A stretch of 17,920 bases of DNA from PWND01 sp964601515. Lineage in GTDB: Bacteria; Bacteroidota; Bacteroidia; Bacteroidales; UBA7960. The stretch lies in the NCBI GenBank assembly GCA_964601515.1, contig CAZRNU010000059.1, forward strand, positions 1 through 17,920, read 5' to 3'. The notes beneath the pieces were generated by a model. It searched no databases and had not been told where the DNA came from. It was given only the letters and a program-made list of their open reading frames with translations. This document shows, piece after piece, positions 1 through 7,606 of this stretch. Position 1 is the first letter of the stretch. Each line of letters starts with the position of its first letter. The position numbers and the translations under genes were made by a program.

Positions 1-2850
1 AGCTCATTATCTTTAGAAGAGAGAGTTGCTCAGCTTCTGATGATTAGAGTTCACACAGATAAAGATGCTGCATATTATAATGAAATTGAAAGACTTGTTA
101 AAGAATATAATGTTGGTGGGTTATGCTTCTTCAGAGGTGGACCTGAAAGACAACTTAAACTAACAAACCACTTACAAAGCAAAGCTAAAACTCCAATGTT
201 GGTTGCAATTGATGCAGAATGGGGTTTATCTATGCGACTTGACAGTACGGTTTCTTTTCCAAGACAGATGACACTTGGGGCCATAAGAAGTGAAAGACAT
301 ATATATGAAATGGGACTTCTTATTGGATATCAAGCAAAAAGAATTGGAGTGCATATCAATTTTGCACCTGTAATTGACGTAAATAACAATCCTAAGAATC
401 CGGTTATAAATTTTCGCTCTTTTGGAGAATGTCGATATAATGTTGCAAGAAAAGGCATTGCATATATGCAAGGTATGCAAGATGCCGGAATAATTGCATG
501 TGCCAAGCATTTTCCGGGACATGGAGATACAGACTCAGATTCTCATTTCACACTTCCGGTTATTAAACATCCTTTCGATGTAATTGACTCAATACATATA
601 TATCCCTTCAGACAACTGATAGACAATGGGTTACTTTCTGTTATGGTTGCACATCTTAATATTCCTGCTCTTGATAAAAGGAAAAACTTCCCTTCTACCC
701 TATCATATAGAATTGTGACTAATTTACTGCAAGAAGATATGGGATTTAAAGGCCTGGTAATTACAGATGCACTGGACATGAAGGGTGTAAGTGATTATGT
801 TAAACCCGGAGAACTCGAAGTACAGGCACTTAAAGCCGGAAACGACATACTTTTATTACCTCAGGATGTAAATGCTGCTGTTAAAGCCCTTGCAGAAGCT
901 ATAACAAATGGTGATATTTCTGAAAAATACCTTGAGCAGAAAGTTAAAAAGATTCTTTATTTTAAACAATCTGTAGGATTAAATAAATATAGGCCAATGC
1001 CGGTGAGAAATCTCCACAGAGACCTTAACTCAAACAATGCTACAATTCTTAATAAAAGACTAATTCAATCAGCCATAACACTTATTAAAAATAATGATTC
1101 TATAGTTCCGATTAAGGATCTTGAAAATAATAAAATTGCCGCAGTTTCAATTGGAAGTGCAAAGGAAAATGCGTTTCAGGCAATGATTCAAAACTATTAT
1201 CCGGCTGAATTATTTAGCATTGAAAAAGAAGCTAACGATGAGCAAATTAAAAATCTGGTTGCTGAACTTAAAAAGTATGATATTGTCGTAATCGCTGTTC
1301 AAAACAACAATATGGTTGTAAACAGAAGGTATGGGATTACTAACCAAACTATAAAAATTATTGACCAGATTTCTTTACAAAATAAAACCATTCTCGCACT
1401 TTTTGCTAATCCATATTCACTTGAATATTTAAGCAAAAAAACCATTGGAAACCTTCATTCAATAATAATTGCATATCAAGATGGGATTTTTTACGAGCAG
1501 GCAACAGCACAGGTAATTTTCGGAGGCATGCCGGCAAGAGGAAGATTACCGGTTTCTGTCCCTCCTTATTTCCCTGTTTACACAGGAATACAAACACCCT
1601 CAGGATTCAGAGTTAGATTTAGTTCACCCGAAAAAGTTGGCATTGATTCTGAAAAACTAAACCTTATCGACTCAATTGCAATTAATGGGATTAATCAACA
1701 AGCCTATCCCGGATGCCAGATTGCCGTGATAAAAAATGGCGTAGTTATATATAACAAGTCATTCGGACATCATACATACGAAAAAAAAAAGTCTGTCAGA
1801 AACTCAGACCTTTATGATCTTGCTTCACTCACGAAAATAGCCGCAACCACATTATCAATTATGAAATTGGTTGATGAAGGCAAAATTGACATCAACCAGG
1901 CTCTTGATTATTATTATTCCAAAATACAAGGAACTGCCTATTCAGGTATAGAAATTCGCGAAATACTGGCACATCAAGCAATGCTAAGAGCATGGATTCC
2001 ATTCTATATTAACACATTAGAAAACAACAAGCCAAGTGAACGTATTTACCAAAAATATTTTTCTGAAGAATACCCAACACAAGTGGCTAAAGATTTATAT
2101 ATCCATAAAAACTTCAGAGATTCTATTTTCAGCATTATACTTGAAACGCCTCGCCTTGAAAGAAAAAGATATGTATATAGTGATCTTGGCTTTATAATGC
2201 TGGCTGAAATGATTGAAGTAATAGCCGGCGAAACAATTGACAGCTACGTAATGAAGAATTTTTACGCGCCATTAGGACTAGAAACATTGGGATATTTACC
2301 CCTTTCAAGATATCCATTAAACAAGATTATTCCTACAGAAAATGACACCGTTTTTCGTAAACAAATAATTCATGGTTATGTAAATGACCCTGCTGCTGCA
2401 ATGCTAGGAGGAGTTTCCGGGCATGCCGGTCTTTTTGGCAATGCTATTGATGTGGCTGTTTTGATGGAAATGCTAAACAGGAAAGGCAATTATGCCGGAA
2501 GACAGTATATTAAACCTGAAACTGTAGAAGAGTTTACAAGAGTTCAATATGCCGGCAATCAAAATCGCAGAGGACTCGGATTTGACAAACCAACTATCGT
2601 CAGAAAACAACAGAGCCCTGCATGTGCAAGTTCTTCCGAGGAAAGTTTCGGTCATAGCGGTTTTACTGGAACCTATGCATGGGTTGACCCCGTTGAAAAT
2701 CTTGTTTATGTTTTCCTTTCAAACAGGGTATTCCCTGATGCCACTAACAGGAAAATTAATGATTTGGATATTCGGATAAACATTCATCAAGCTATTTATG
2801 ATGCTATTAATGCATCTAAATACCTTGAAAAAACAATTACACCATTATGA
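1..2850 (+). CDS. GH3 beta-N-acetylglucosaminidase (NagZ-like) fused to a beta-lactamase-family serine hydrolase, 5' end missing
   Basis: The frame is open to base 1 and the first residues (SSLSLEERVAQLLMIRVH) already resemble the start of a GH3 domain, so the real start, and any signal peptide, lie upstream; the ATG at 40 is internal. The GH3 catalytic barrel covers roughly bases 1-1000, with KHFPGHGD at 505-528, a following DSH that matches the NagZ Asp-His general acid dyad, and the nucleophile motif ITDALDM with its Asp at 766-768. A second GH3 alpha/beta domain follows to about 1570. From about 1630 there is a class C beta-lactamase/esterase-type domain: SLTK (Ser at 1825-1827), YSD at 2176-2184 in place of Y-x-N, and HSG at 2653-2661 in place of KTG. 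NagZ enzymes remove GlcNAc from muropeptides. The second domain resembles B. subtilis AmiE, an N-acetylmuramyl-L-alanine amidase, but esterase or peptidase activity is also possible. Its stop overlaps the next gene. Confidence 0.9.
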   Translation, partial: SSLSLEERVAQLLMIRVHTDKDAAYYNEIERLVKEYNVGGLCFFRGGPERQLKLTNHLQSKAKTPMLVAIDAEWGLSMRLDSTVSFPRQMTLGAIRSERHIYEMGLLIGYQAKRIGVHINFAPVIDVNNNPKNPVINFRSFGECRYNVARKGIAYMQGMQDAGIIACAKHFPGHGDTDSDSHFTLPVIKHPFDVIDSIHIYPFRQLIDNGLLSVMVAHLNIPALDKRKNFPSTLSYRIVTNLLQEDMGFKGLVITDALDMKGVSDYVKPGELEVQALKAGNDILLLPQDVNAAVKALAEAITNGDISEKYLEQKVKKILYFKQSVGLNKYRPMPVRNLHRDLNSNNATILNKRLIQSAITLIKNNDSIVPIKDLENNKIAAVSIGSAKENAFQAMIQNYYPAELFSIEKEANDEQIKNLVAELKKYDIVVIAVQNNNMVVNRRYGITNQTIKIIDQISLQNKTILALFANPYSLEYLSKKTIGNLHSIIIAYQDGIFYEQATAQVIFGGMPARGRLPVSVPPYFPVYTGIQTPSGFRVRFSSPEKVGIDSEKLNLIDSIAINGINQQAYPGCQIAVIKNGVVIYNKSFGHHTYEKKKSVRNSDLYDLASLTKIAATTLSIMKLVDEGKIDINQALDYYYSKIQGTAYSGIEIREILAHQAMLRAWIPFYINTLENNKPSERIYQKYFSEEYPTQVAKDLYIHKNFRDSIFSIILETPRLERKRYVYSDLGFIMLAEMIEVIAGETIDSYVMKNFYAPLGLETLGYLPLSRYPLNKIIPTENDTVFRKQIIHGYVNDPAAAMLGGVSGHAGLFGNAIDVAVLMEMLNRKGNYAGRQYIKPETVEEFTRVQYAGNQNRRGLGFDKPTIVRKQQSPACASSSEESFGHSGFTGTYAWVDPVENLVYVFLSNRVFPDATNRKINDLDIRINIHQAIYDAINASKYLEKTITPL

Positions 2851-3635
2851 AGAGAAACATACTATTTTGGATAATTGCATCTGTAATTACACTTGCAAGT
2901 GCCTATTACCAAAGAGCTACAGGACCTACTCATCCATTCAGAGGAAAGGTAAATCTTTCAGGCACAGAAATAAAATTTAAGCTAATCAGGTCATTCCCAA
3001 TGCCAATGAATGCACCGATTAGAGTAAATGCTGAAGACACTACAGTTACCGGATGTTTTAAATACAAAAGATATCCGAGTCATGATGAATGGACTTATGA
3101 AGATATGATTAGAAAAGATGAACAATTAATTGCTTATATACCACAACAACCACCGGCAGGAAAGGTAATGTATAAAATCACTCTAGAAAAAAAAGGAGAA
3201 GAAGTTGAATTATCAGAGAAACCATTAATAATAAGATTTAGAGGAGATGTACCCGCTTGGGCAATGATTCCTCATATTTTACTTATGTTTGCTGCAATGC
3301 TCTTCAGCATGAGAGCCGGAATTGCAGCATTGTTTAAGGAAAAGACCTTCAAATTAACACTTATAACAATCGTTTTATTTGCGCTGGGAGGATTAGTTTT
3401 CGGACCGATAGTTCAAAAATATGCCTTTGGAGATTATTGGACAGGCTGGCCATTCGGCACCGACCTAACAGACAACAAAACTGCTGTGTCATTTATTTTC
3501 TGGGTGTTTGCATTTTACAAATCATACAAAAGCCACAATCACCGAACATGGGTAATTGTGGCTTCAATAGTCTTATTGCTGATATATCTGATACCTCACA
3601 GTATGTTTGGCTCAGAGATAGATTTTAGAGAGTAG
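2847..3635 (+). CDS. Conserved Bacteroidota-type membrane protein with an extracytoplasmic beta-rich domain, function unknown
   Basis: The 262-residue product starts at an ATG that overlaps the stop of the glycosidase gene (ATGA), which implies translational coupling. Residues 4-20 form a signal-anchor-like hydrophobic segment. Residues 21-135 are hydrophilic, beta-rich and probably extracytoplasmic (for example GKVMYKITLEKKGEE and PLIIRFRGDVP). Four hydrophobic segments follow at about 137-159, 168-189, 212-226 and 233-250. The loop between the third and fourth of these is unusually polar and aromatic (GDYWTGWPFGTDLTDNK at 195-211) and looks like a conserved functional site. The stretch YKITLEKKGEEVELSEKP suggests an immunoglobulin-like fold, as an inference only. 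I recognise this as a type of hypothetical protein found in Bacteroidota but know no function for it. The overlap suggests production together with the muropeptide hydrolase. Confidence 0.85.
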   Translation: MKRNILFWIIASVITLASAYYQRATGPTHPFRGKVNLSGTEIKFKLIRSFPMPMNAPIRVNAEDTTVTGCFKYKRYPSHDEWTYEDMIRKDEQLIAYIPQQPPAGKVMYKITLEKKGEEVELSEKPLIIRFRGDVPAWAMIPHILLMFAAMLFSMRAGIAALFKEKTFKLTLITIVLFALGGLVFGPIVQKYAFGDYWTGWPFGTDLTDNKTAVSFIFWVFAFYKSYKSHNHRTWVIVASIVLLLIYLIPHSMFGSEIDFRE

Positions 3636-3664
3636 AAACTACAAACACTAAGCGCTAATCGGTA

Positions 3665-6600
3665 TTACAACCCTTGTCCGTGGCATGATTTGTATTTTTT
3701 ACCGCTTCCGCATGGACAAGGTTCATTACGACCAACTTTTTTCTCTACCCTAATTGGCTCAGTTCTTCGTCTGCCTTCAGCTATATCGCTTCGGCCTGTC
3801 TGCAACCTGCTCATATCAGTTCTTTCAGGTGATTGAGCTGCTCTAACCTGATCAGGATTCTGAATAGGCAACCTAGCTTTCACCAAAAATGCAATTATAT
3901 CTTTATTAACTTTCTGAAGCATTTTTCTAAAAAGTTCAAAAGACTCAAACTTATAAATTAGCAGAGGATCTTTTTGCTCATAGGCAGCATTCTGTACCGA
4001 TTGCTTTAAATCGTCCATTTCACGAAGATGTTCCTTCCATGCTTCATCAATAATAGCAAGTGTAATTCCCTTTTCAATCGATAAAGTTATCTCTCTTCCT
4101 TTGCTTTCAAAAGATTTCTTAAGATTTGCAAGTACATTAAGTGTTTTAACCCCATCTGTTACAGGAATAGCAATATTTTCATACTTTTGTCCTGATTCTT
4201 CATATACTTTATCGATAACCGGAAAAGCAGTTTCAGAAAGCATTTTAGATTTCAGGTTGTACTGCTGCAATGCTGCTCCAAATAGTTTGTCAGAAAGTTT
4301 TTCTACTTTTCCATCAAAAAATTCTCTTTCATCAAAAGGACATTCTATTCCAAAAACTCTAATGATTTCAAATTTAAACTCTTCATAATTGCCGGAGTCT
4401 TGATTCTCAATAATCGTTTGCTCGCATAAGTCGTACATCATATTTGCCAAATCAACAGCTAATCTTTCTCCAAACAGAGCATTCTTTCTCTTCTTATAGA
4501 TTACTTCCCTCTGCGCATTCATAACATCATCGTATTCAAGAAGACGCTTACGAATACCGAAGTTATTCTCTTCAACTTTTTTCTGAGCTCTTTCAATAGA
4601 ACGAGTAATCATAGAGTGCTGAATAACTTCACCTTCTTTATAACCCATTCTGTCCATAATTCTGGCAATTCTTTCAGAACCGAACAACCTCATAAGATCA
4701 TCTTCAAGAGAAACAAAGAATTGAGAGGATCCCGGGTCGCCCTGCCTACCCGAACGTCCGCGCAACTGTCTGTCAACTCTTCTGGATTCATGTCTCTCGG
4801 TACCCAAAATTGCTAAACCACCGGCATCCTTTACTCCGGCGCCCAGCTTAATATCAGTTCCACGTCCTGCCATGTTAGTCGCAATGGTAACTGCTCCCGC
4901 TTTTCCGGCTTCGGCAACAACCTGAGCCTCACGCTGATGTTGTTTTGCATTTAAAATATTATGCTTTATTTTTCTAAGCGTAAGCATTCTGCTTAGCAGT
5001 TCGGAAATTTCAACAGAAGTAGTTCCAACAAGAACAGGTCTTCCTTCAGAGACGAGAGTACTAATTGCATCAATCGTTGCATTATACTTTTCTCTTTTGG
5101 TCCTAAAGATAAGGTCCTCCATATCCTTTCTGATAATAGGCCTGTTTGTAGGAATTACAACAACATCAAGTTTGTATATATTCCAAAATTCTCCTGCTTC
5201 GGTTTCAGCAGTACCTGTCATACCGGCGAGTTTGGAGTACATCCTAAAATAATTTTGCAACGTAATTGTTGCATATGTTTGAGTTGCTGCTTCTATCTTA
5301 ACATTTTCTTTAGCTTCAATTGCTTGGTGTAAACCATCGCTATACCTCCTTCCTTCAAGTATCCTTCCTGTTTGCTCATCAACAATCTTTATACGATTAT
5401 CCATAACAACATACTCAACATCTTTTTCGAACAGGGTGTATGCTTTCAAGAGTTGATTAATGGTATGAATCCTTTCTGATTTAACAGAGAAATCGTTTAA
5501 TAATTCGTTTTTCTTTTGAATTTTCTCCTGTGCAGAAATATTCAGCCTTTCAAGTTCAGCAATTTCGGCACCTATATCCGGCATTATAAAAAACCTAGAA
5601 TCATCACTATGGCTTGTTATAAGGTCGATTCCTTTATCAGTAAGTTCTATGACATTGTTTTTTTCTTCAATAACAAAATAAAGCTCATCATCAATTATAT
5701 GCATGTGCTTATTTTGCTCTGCCATATAAAAATTTTCAGTTTTTTGAAGTATTGCCTTTATTCCGGGTTCAGAAAGAAACTTAATAAGGGCTTTATTTTT
5801 AGGCAACCCCCTGTGACATCTTAAAAGAAGCTCCCCTCCTTTTTTTTCATCAGGTTCCCCTTCTTTGGGAGTAAGTAATTTACGAGCATCGGCCAAAAGT
5901 GTGTTTATGAGATTTCTTTGAGCATTAACCAAAGTTTCTATTTTTGGCTTCATCTCAAAAAACTCGTGCTTTTCACCTTGAGGCGTAGGCCCGGAAATAA
6001 TCAAAGGTGTTCTGGCATCGTCAATTAATACAGAGTCGACCTCATCAACAATTGCAAAATTATGAACCCTCTGAACAAGTTCAGAGGGATTTTTAGCCAT
6101 ATTGTCGCGCAAATAGTCGAAACCGAATTCATTATTTGTTCCATAAGTAATATCTGCAAGATAAGCCCTTCTCCTTTCTTCAGAGTTAGGTGTGTGCTTA
6201 TCTATACAATCAACTTTCAACCCATGAAATTCGAAAATCATGCCCATCCACTCTGAGTCACGTTTTGCAAGATAATCGTTAACCGTAACAATATGCACGC
6301 CTTTTCCGGGAAGCGCATTAAGATATACCGGTAAAGTTGCAACAAGAGTTTTTCCTTCACCGGTAGCCATCTCAGCAATTTTCCCTTTATGAAGATGAAT
6401 ACCCCCTATAAGCTGCACATCGTAATGAACCATATCCCAGGTAATTTCATTGCCACCTGCCATCCATTTATTACGATATTTTGCTTTACCCCCTGAAATT
6501 TCAATTGAAGGACGAGTAGCTGCCAAATTTCTGTCAAAGTCAGTTGCTGTAACTTCAACAACCTCATTTTCCTTAAATCGCTTTGCAGTTTCTTTGACAA

Positions 6601-6940
6601 CAGAAAATGCTTCAGGTAATATTTCTAAAAGAATCTCTTCAATTTTGGCAAGCTGAGTTTTTTCAAGCTCATCCACCCTATTATAAAGTTTATCCTTTTC
6701 ATTAATATCCATATCAGGCTCAGCATCAATTTTCTTCCTGATAACATCAATTTCTTCTGCCTCAGACTTGATAAACTCTCTGATTTTATTTCTAAATTCT
6801 TGTGTTTTCGCCCTTAACCCATCATTATCCAAATTACTAATGCTATTATATGCAATATGAATCTTCTCGTATAATGGCTTAATTTCTTTATAATCGCGAT
6901 CAGCTTTTGTTCCTACAATTTTTTTAAATATTCCAAGCAT
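3665..6940 (-). CDS. secA: Preprotein translocase ATPase SecA
   Basis: SecA is the ATPase motor that drives unfolded preproteins through the SecYEG channel. The 1091-residue product has the full motif set: Walker A MATGEGKT at residues 191-198, Walker B DEVD at 299-302 within the SecA signature region (VLIDDARTPLIISG), the helicase motif VI QLRGRSGRQGDPG at 725-737, the helical scaffold and wing region, and a C-terminal zinc knuckle CPCGSGKKYKSCH (Cys1075, Cys1077, Cys1086, His1087) that binds SecB or ribosomes in other bacteria. E. coli SecA has about 901 residues. The extra length lies mainly in a charged stretch before Walker A (about 45-130) and in a second insertion after the DEAD region (about 330-460), as is usual in Bacteroidota. 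The start ATG (6938-6940) is preceded by AT-rich sequence without a Shine-Dalgarno site. The gene converges with the membrane protein gene, leaving only 29 bases between the two stops. Confidence 0.98.
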   Translation of the reverse strand: MLGIFKKIVGTKADRDYKEIKPLYEKIHIAYNSISNLDNDGLRAKTQEFRNKIREFIKSEAEEIDVIRKKIDAEPDMDINEKDKLYNRVDELEKTQLAKIEEILLEILPEAFSVVKETAKRFKENEVVEVTATDFDRNLAATRPSIEISGGKAKYRNKWMAGGNEITWDMVHYDVQLIGGIHLHKGKIAEMATGEGKTLVATLPVYLNALPGKGVHIVTVNDYLAKRDSEWMGMIFEFHGLKVDCIDKHTPNSEERRRAYLADITYGTNNEFGFDYLRDNMAKNPSELVQRVHNFAIVDEVDSVLIDDARTPLIISGPTPQGEKHEFFEMKPKIETLVNAQRNLINTLLADARKLLTPKEGEPDEKKGGELLLRCHRGLPKNKALIKFLSEPGIKAILQKTENFYMAEQNKHMHIIDDELYFVIEEKNNVIELTDKGIDLITSHSDDSRFFIMPDIGAEIAELERLNISAQEKIQKKNELLNDFSVKSERIHTINQLLKAYTLFEKDVEYVVMDNRIKIVDEQTGRILEGRRYSDGLHQAIEAKENVKIEAATQTYATITLQNYFRMYSKLAGMTGTAETEAGEFWNIYKLDVVVIPTNRPIIRKDMEDLIFRTKREKYNATIDAISTLVSEGRPVLVGTTSVEISELLSRMLTLRKIKHNILNAKQHQREAQVVAEAGKAGAVTIATNMAGRGTDIKLGAGVKDAGGLAILGTERHESRRVDRQLRGRSGRQGDPGSSQFFVSLEDDLMRLFGSERIARIMDRMGYKEGEVIQHSMITRSIERAQKKVEENNFGIRKRLLEYDDVMNAQREVIYKKRKNALFGERLAVDLANMMYDLCEQTIIENQDSGNYEEFKFEIIRVFGIECPFDEREFFDGKVEKLSDKLFGAALQQYNLKSKMLSETAFPVIDKVYEESGQKYENIAIPVTDGVKTLNVLANLKKSFESKGREITLSIEKGITLAIIDEAWKEHLREMDDLKQSVQNAAYEQKDPLLIYKFESFELFRKMLQKVNKDIIAFLVKARLPIQNPDQVRAAQSPERTDMSRLQTGRSDIAEGRRRTEPIRVEKKVGRNEPCPCGSGKKYKSCHGQGL

Positions 6941-7015
6941 AATATATGATTTATTTTTTTCGAATTAAAAAACATCTGAAGTATAAAAACCTAAACAATG
7001 TTTATGGTATATAAT

Positions 7016-7036
7016 CAAAACTAATAGGCAAAGTTA
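7016..7036 (-). promoter_or_regulatory. secA: Candidate secA promoter: two TAnnTTTG -7 boxes
   Basis: Read on the minus strand, this stretch holds two matches to the Bacteroidota -7 consensus TAnnTTTG: TAACTTTG (7029-7036) and TAGTTTTG (7016-7023). They lie 76-96 bases upstream of the secA ATG. Neither has a clean TTTG -33 box at 19-21 bases, so which one works, if either, is uncertain. The strong terminator just upstream means secA needs a promoter in this gap. Confidence 0.4.
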
Positions 7037-7071
7037 ATGTAAATAACGAAAAACAGTTATACCTATTATAT

Positions 7072-7100
7072 AAAAAAGAAAAAGCCGGAAAAATCCGGCT
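7072..7100 (-). terminator. Intrinsic terminator of the DUF2795 gene
   Basis: On the minus strand a perfect 7-bp stem (AGCCGGA paired with TCCGGCT, 7083-7089 and 7094-7100) with a 4-base loop is followed by a T-rich tract (complement of the A run at 7072-7082). It lies 25 bases past the stop of the DUF2795 gene and separates that gene from secA. On the plus strand the hairpin lacks a U tract, so it acts in one direction. Confidence 0.9.
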
Positions 7101-7125
7101 GATCTAATCGCTTATGAAATATTCC

Positions 7126-7347
7126 TTAATATTCATCTTCATGAAAGAAGAAATCATCCTTAGTAGGATAATCCGGCCAGATGTCTTCAATGCTTTCATA
7201 CACATCTCCTTCATCTTCAATTTCCTGCAAATTCTCTATTACCTCCATTGGCGCTCCAGACCTAAGAGCAAAATCTATAAGTTCTTCCTTTGTCGCAGGC
7301 CATGGGGCATCCTCAAGTTTTGAAGCTAATTCCAGTGTCCAATACAT
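7126..7347 (-). CDS. Small acidic DUF2795-family protein
   Basis: I chose the ATG at 7345-7347, which gives 73 residues beginning MYWTLELASKLEDAPWPATK. That is the usual start of this Bacteroidota family. A longer reading from 7398 would add 17 residues (MLIKKTYFCKNF...) but would run through the promoter boxes at 7373-7405. The protein has an N-terminal part rich in Trp and Leu, a helical segment (KEELIDFALRSGAPMEVIENL) and a strongly acidic tail (EIEDEGDVYESIEDIW, ending HEDEY). It has no signal peptide or membrane segment, so it is probably cytoplasmic. DUF2795 proteins are widespread and have no established role; the helical part resembles a small nucleic-acid-binding or protein-binding fold, which is only a guess. 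It is a monocistronic unit with its own promoter and terminator, upstream of secA on the same strand. Confidence 0.88.
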   Translation of the reverse strand: MYWTLELASKLEDAPWPATKEELIDFALRSGAPMEVIENLQEIEDEGDVYESIEDIWPDYPTKDDFFFHEDEY

Positions 7348-7372
7348 ATTAATCTGTGGTTTAAAATTTTTG

Positions 7373-7405
7373 CAAAAGTATGTTTTTTTAATTAACATTT
7401 ACAAA
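7373..7405 (-). promoter_or_regulatory. Bacteroidota-type promoter of the DUF2795 gene
   Basis: Read on the minus strand, TTTG (7402-7405) is followed after exactly 21 bases by TACTTTTG (7373-7380). This matches the primary sigma factor consensus of Bacteroidota (-33 TTTG, 19-21 base spacer, -7 TAnnTTTG). The -7 box lies 25 bases upstream of the chosen ATG, which gives a short leader and supports that start. Confidence 0.8.
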
Positions 7406-7570
7406 AAAAATTACCTCTTTTTAGCCGGTTTTTTCATTGATTAATAACAAGATTATCACGGCTTATATAAATGTTTAATTTTCAGCTTTATACGGCTATT
7501 TCAAAAAAATCAAATTTTACCTTTATTCATATAATGCAAATCTTGAAACAATATTTTGTTTATTATGTTA

Positions 7571-7578
7571 TAACTTTG
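7571..7578 (+). promoter_or_regulatory. mqnE: Candidate mqnE -7 box
   Basis: TAACTTTG fits the TAnnTTTG consensus and lies 28 bases upstream of the mqnE ATG. No TTTG occurs at the expected 19-21 bases; the nearest partial match is TTG at 7543-7545, which is too far. The gap to the divergent DUF2795 gene contains no other good match on this strand. Confidence 0.4.
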
Positions 7579-7606
7579 AAATATTTATTTTCGAAAACGT
7601 TTTGTG

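Noticed and set aside
3636..3664. Possible bidirectional terminator between the convergent membrane protein and secA genes
   Set aside because: Only the short palindrome AGCGCT is present, without a usable stem or T tract.
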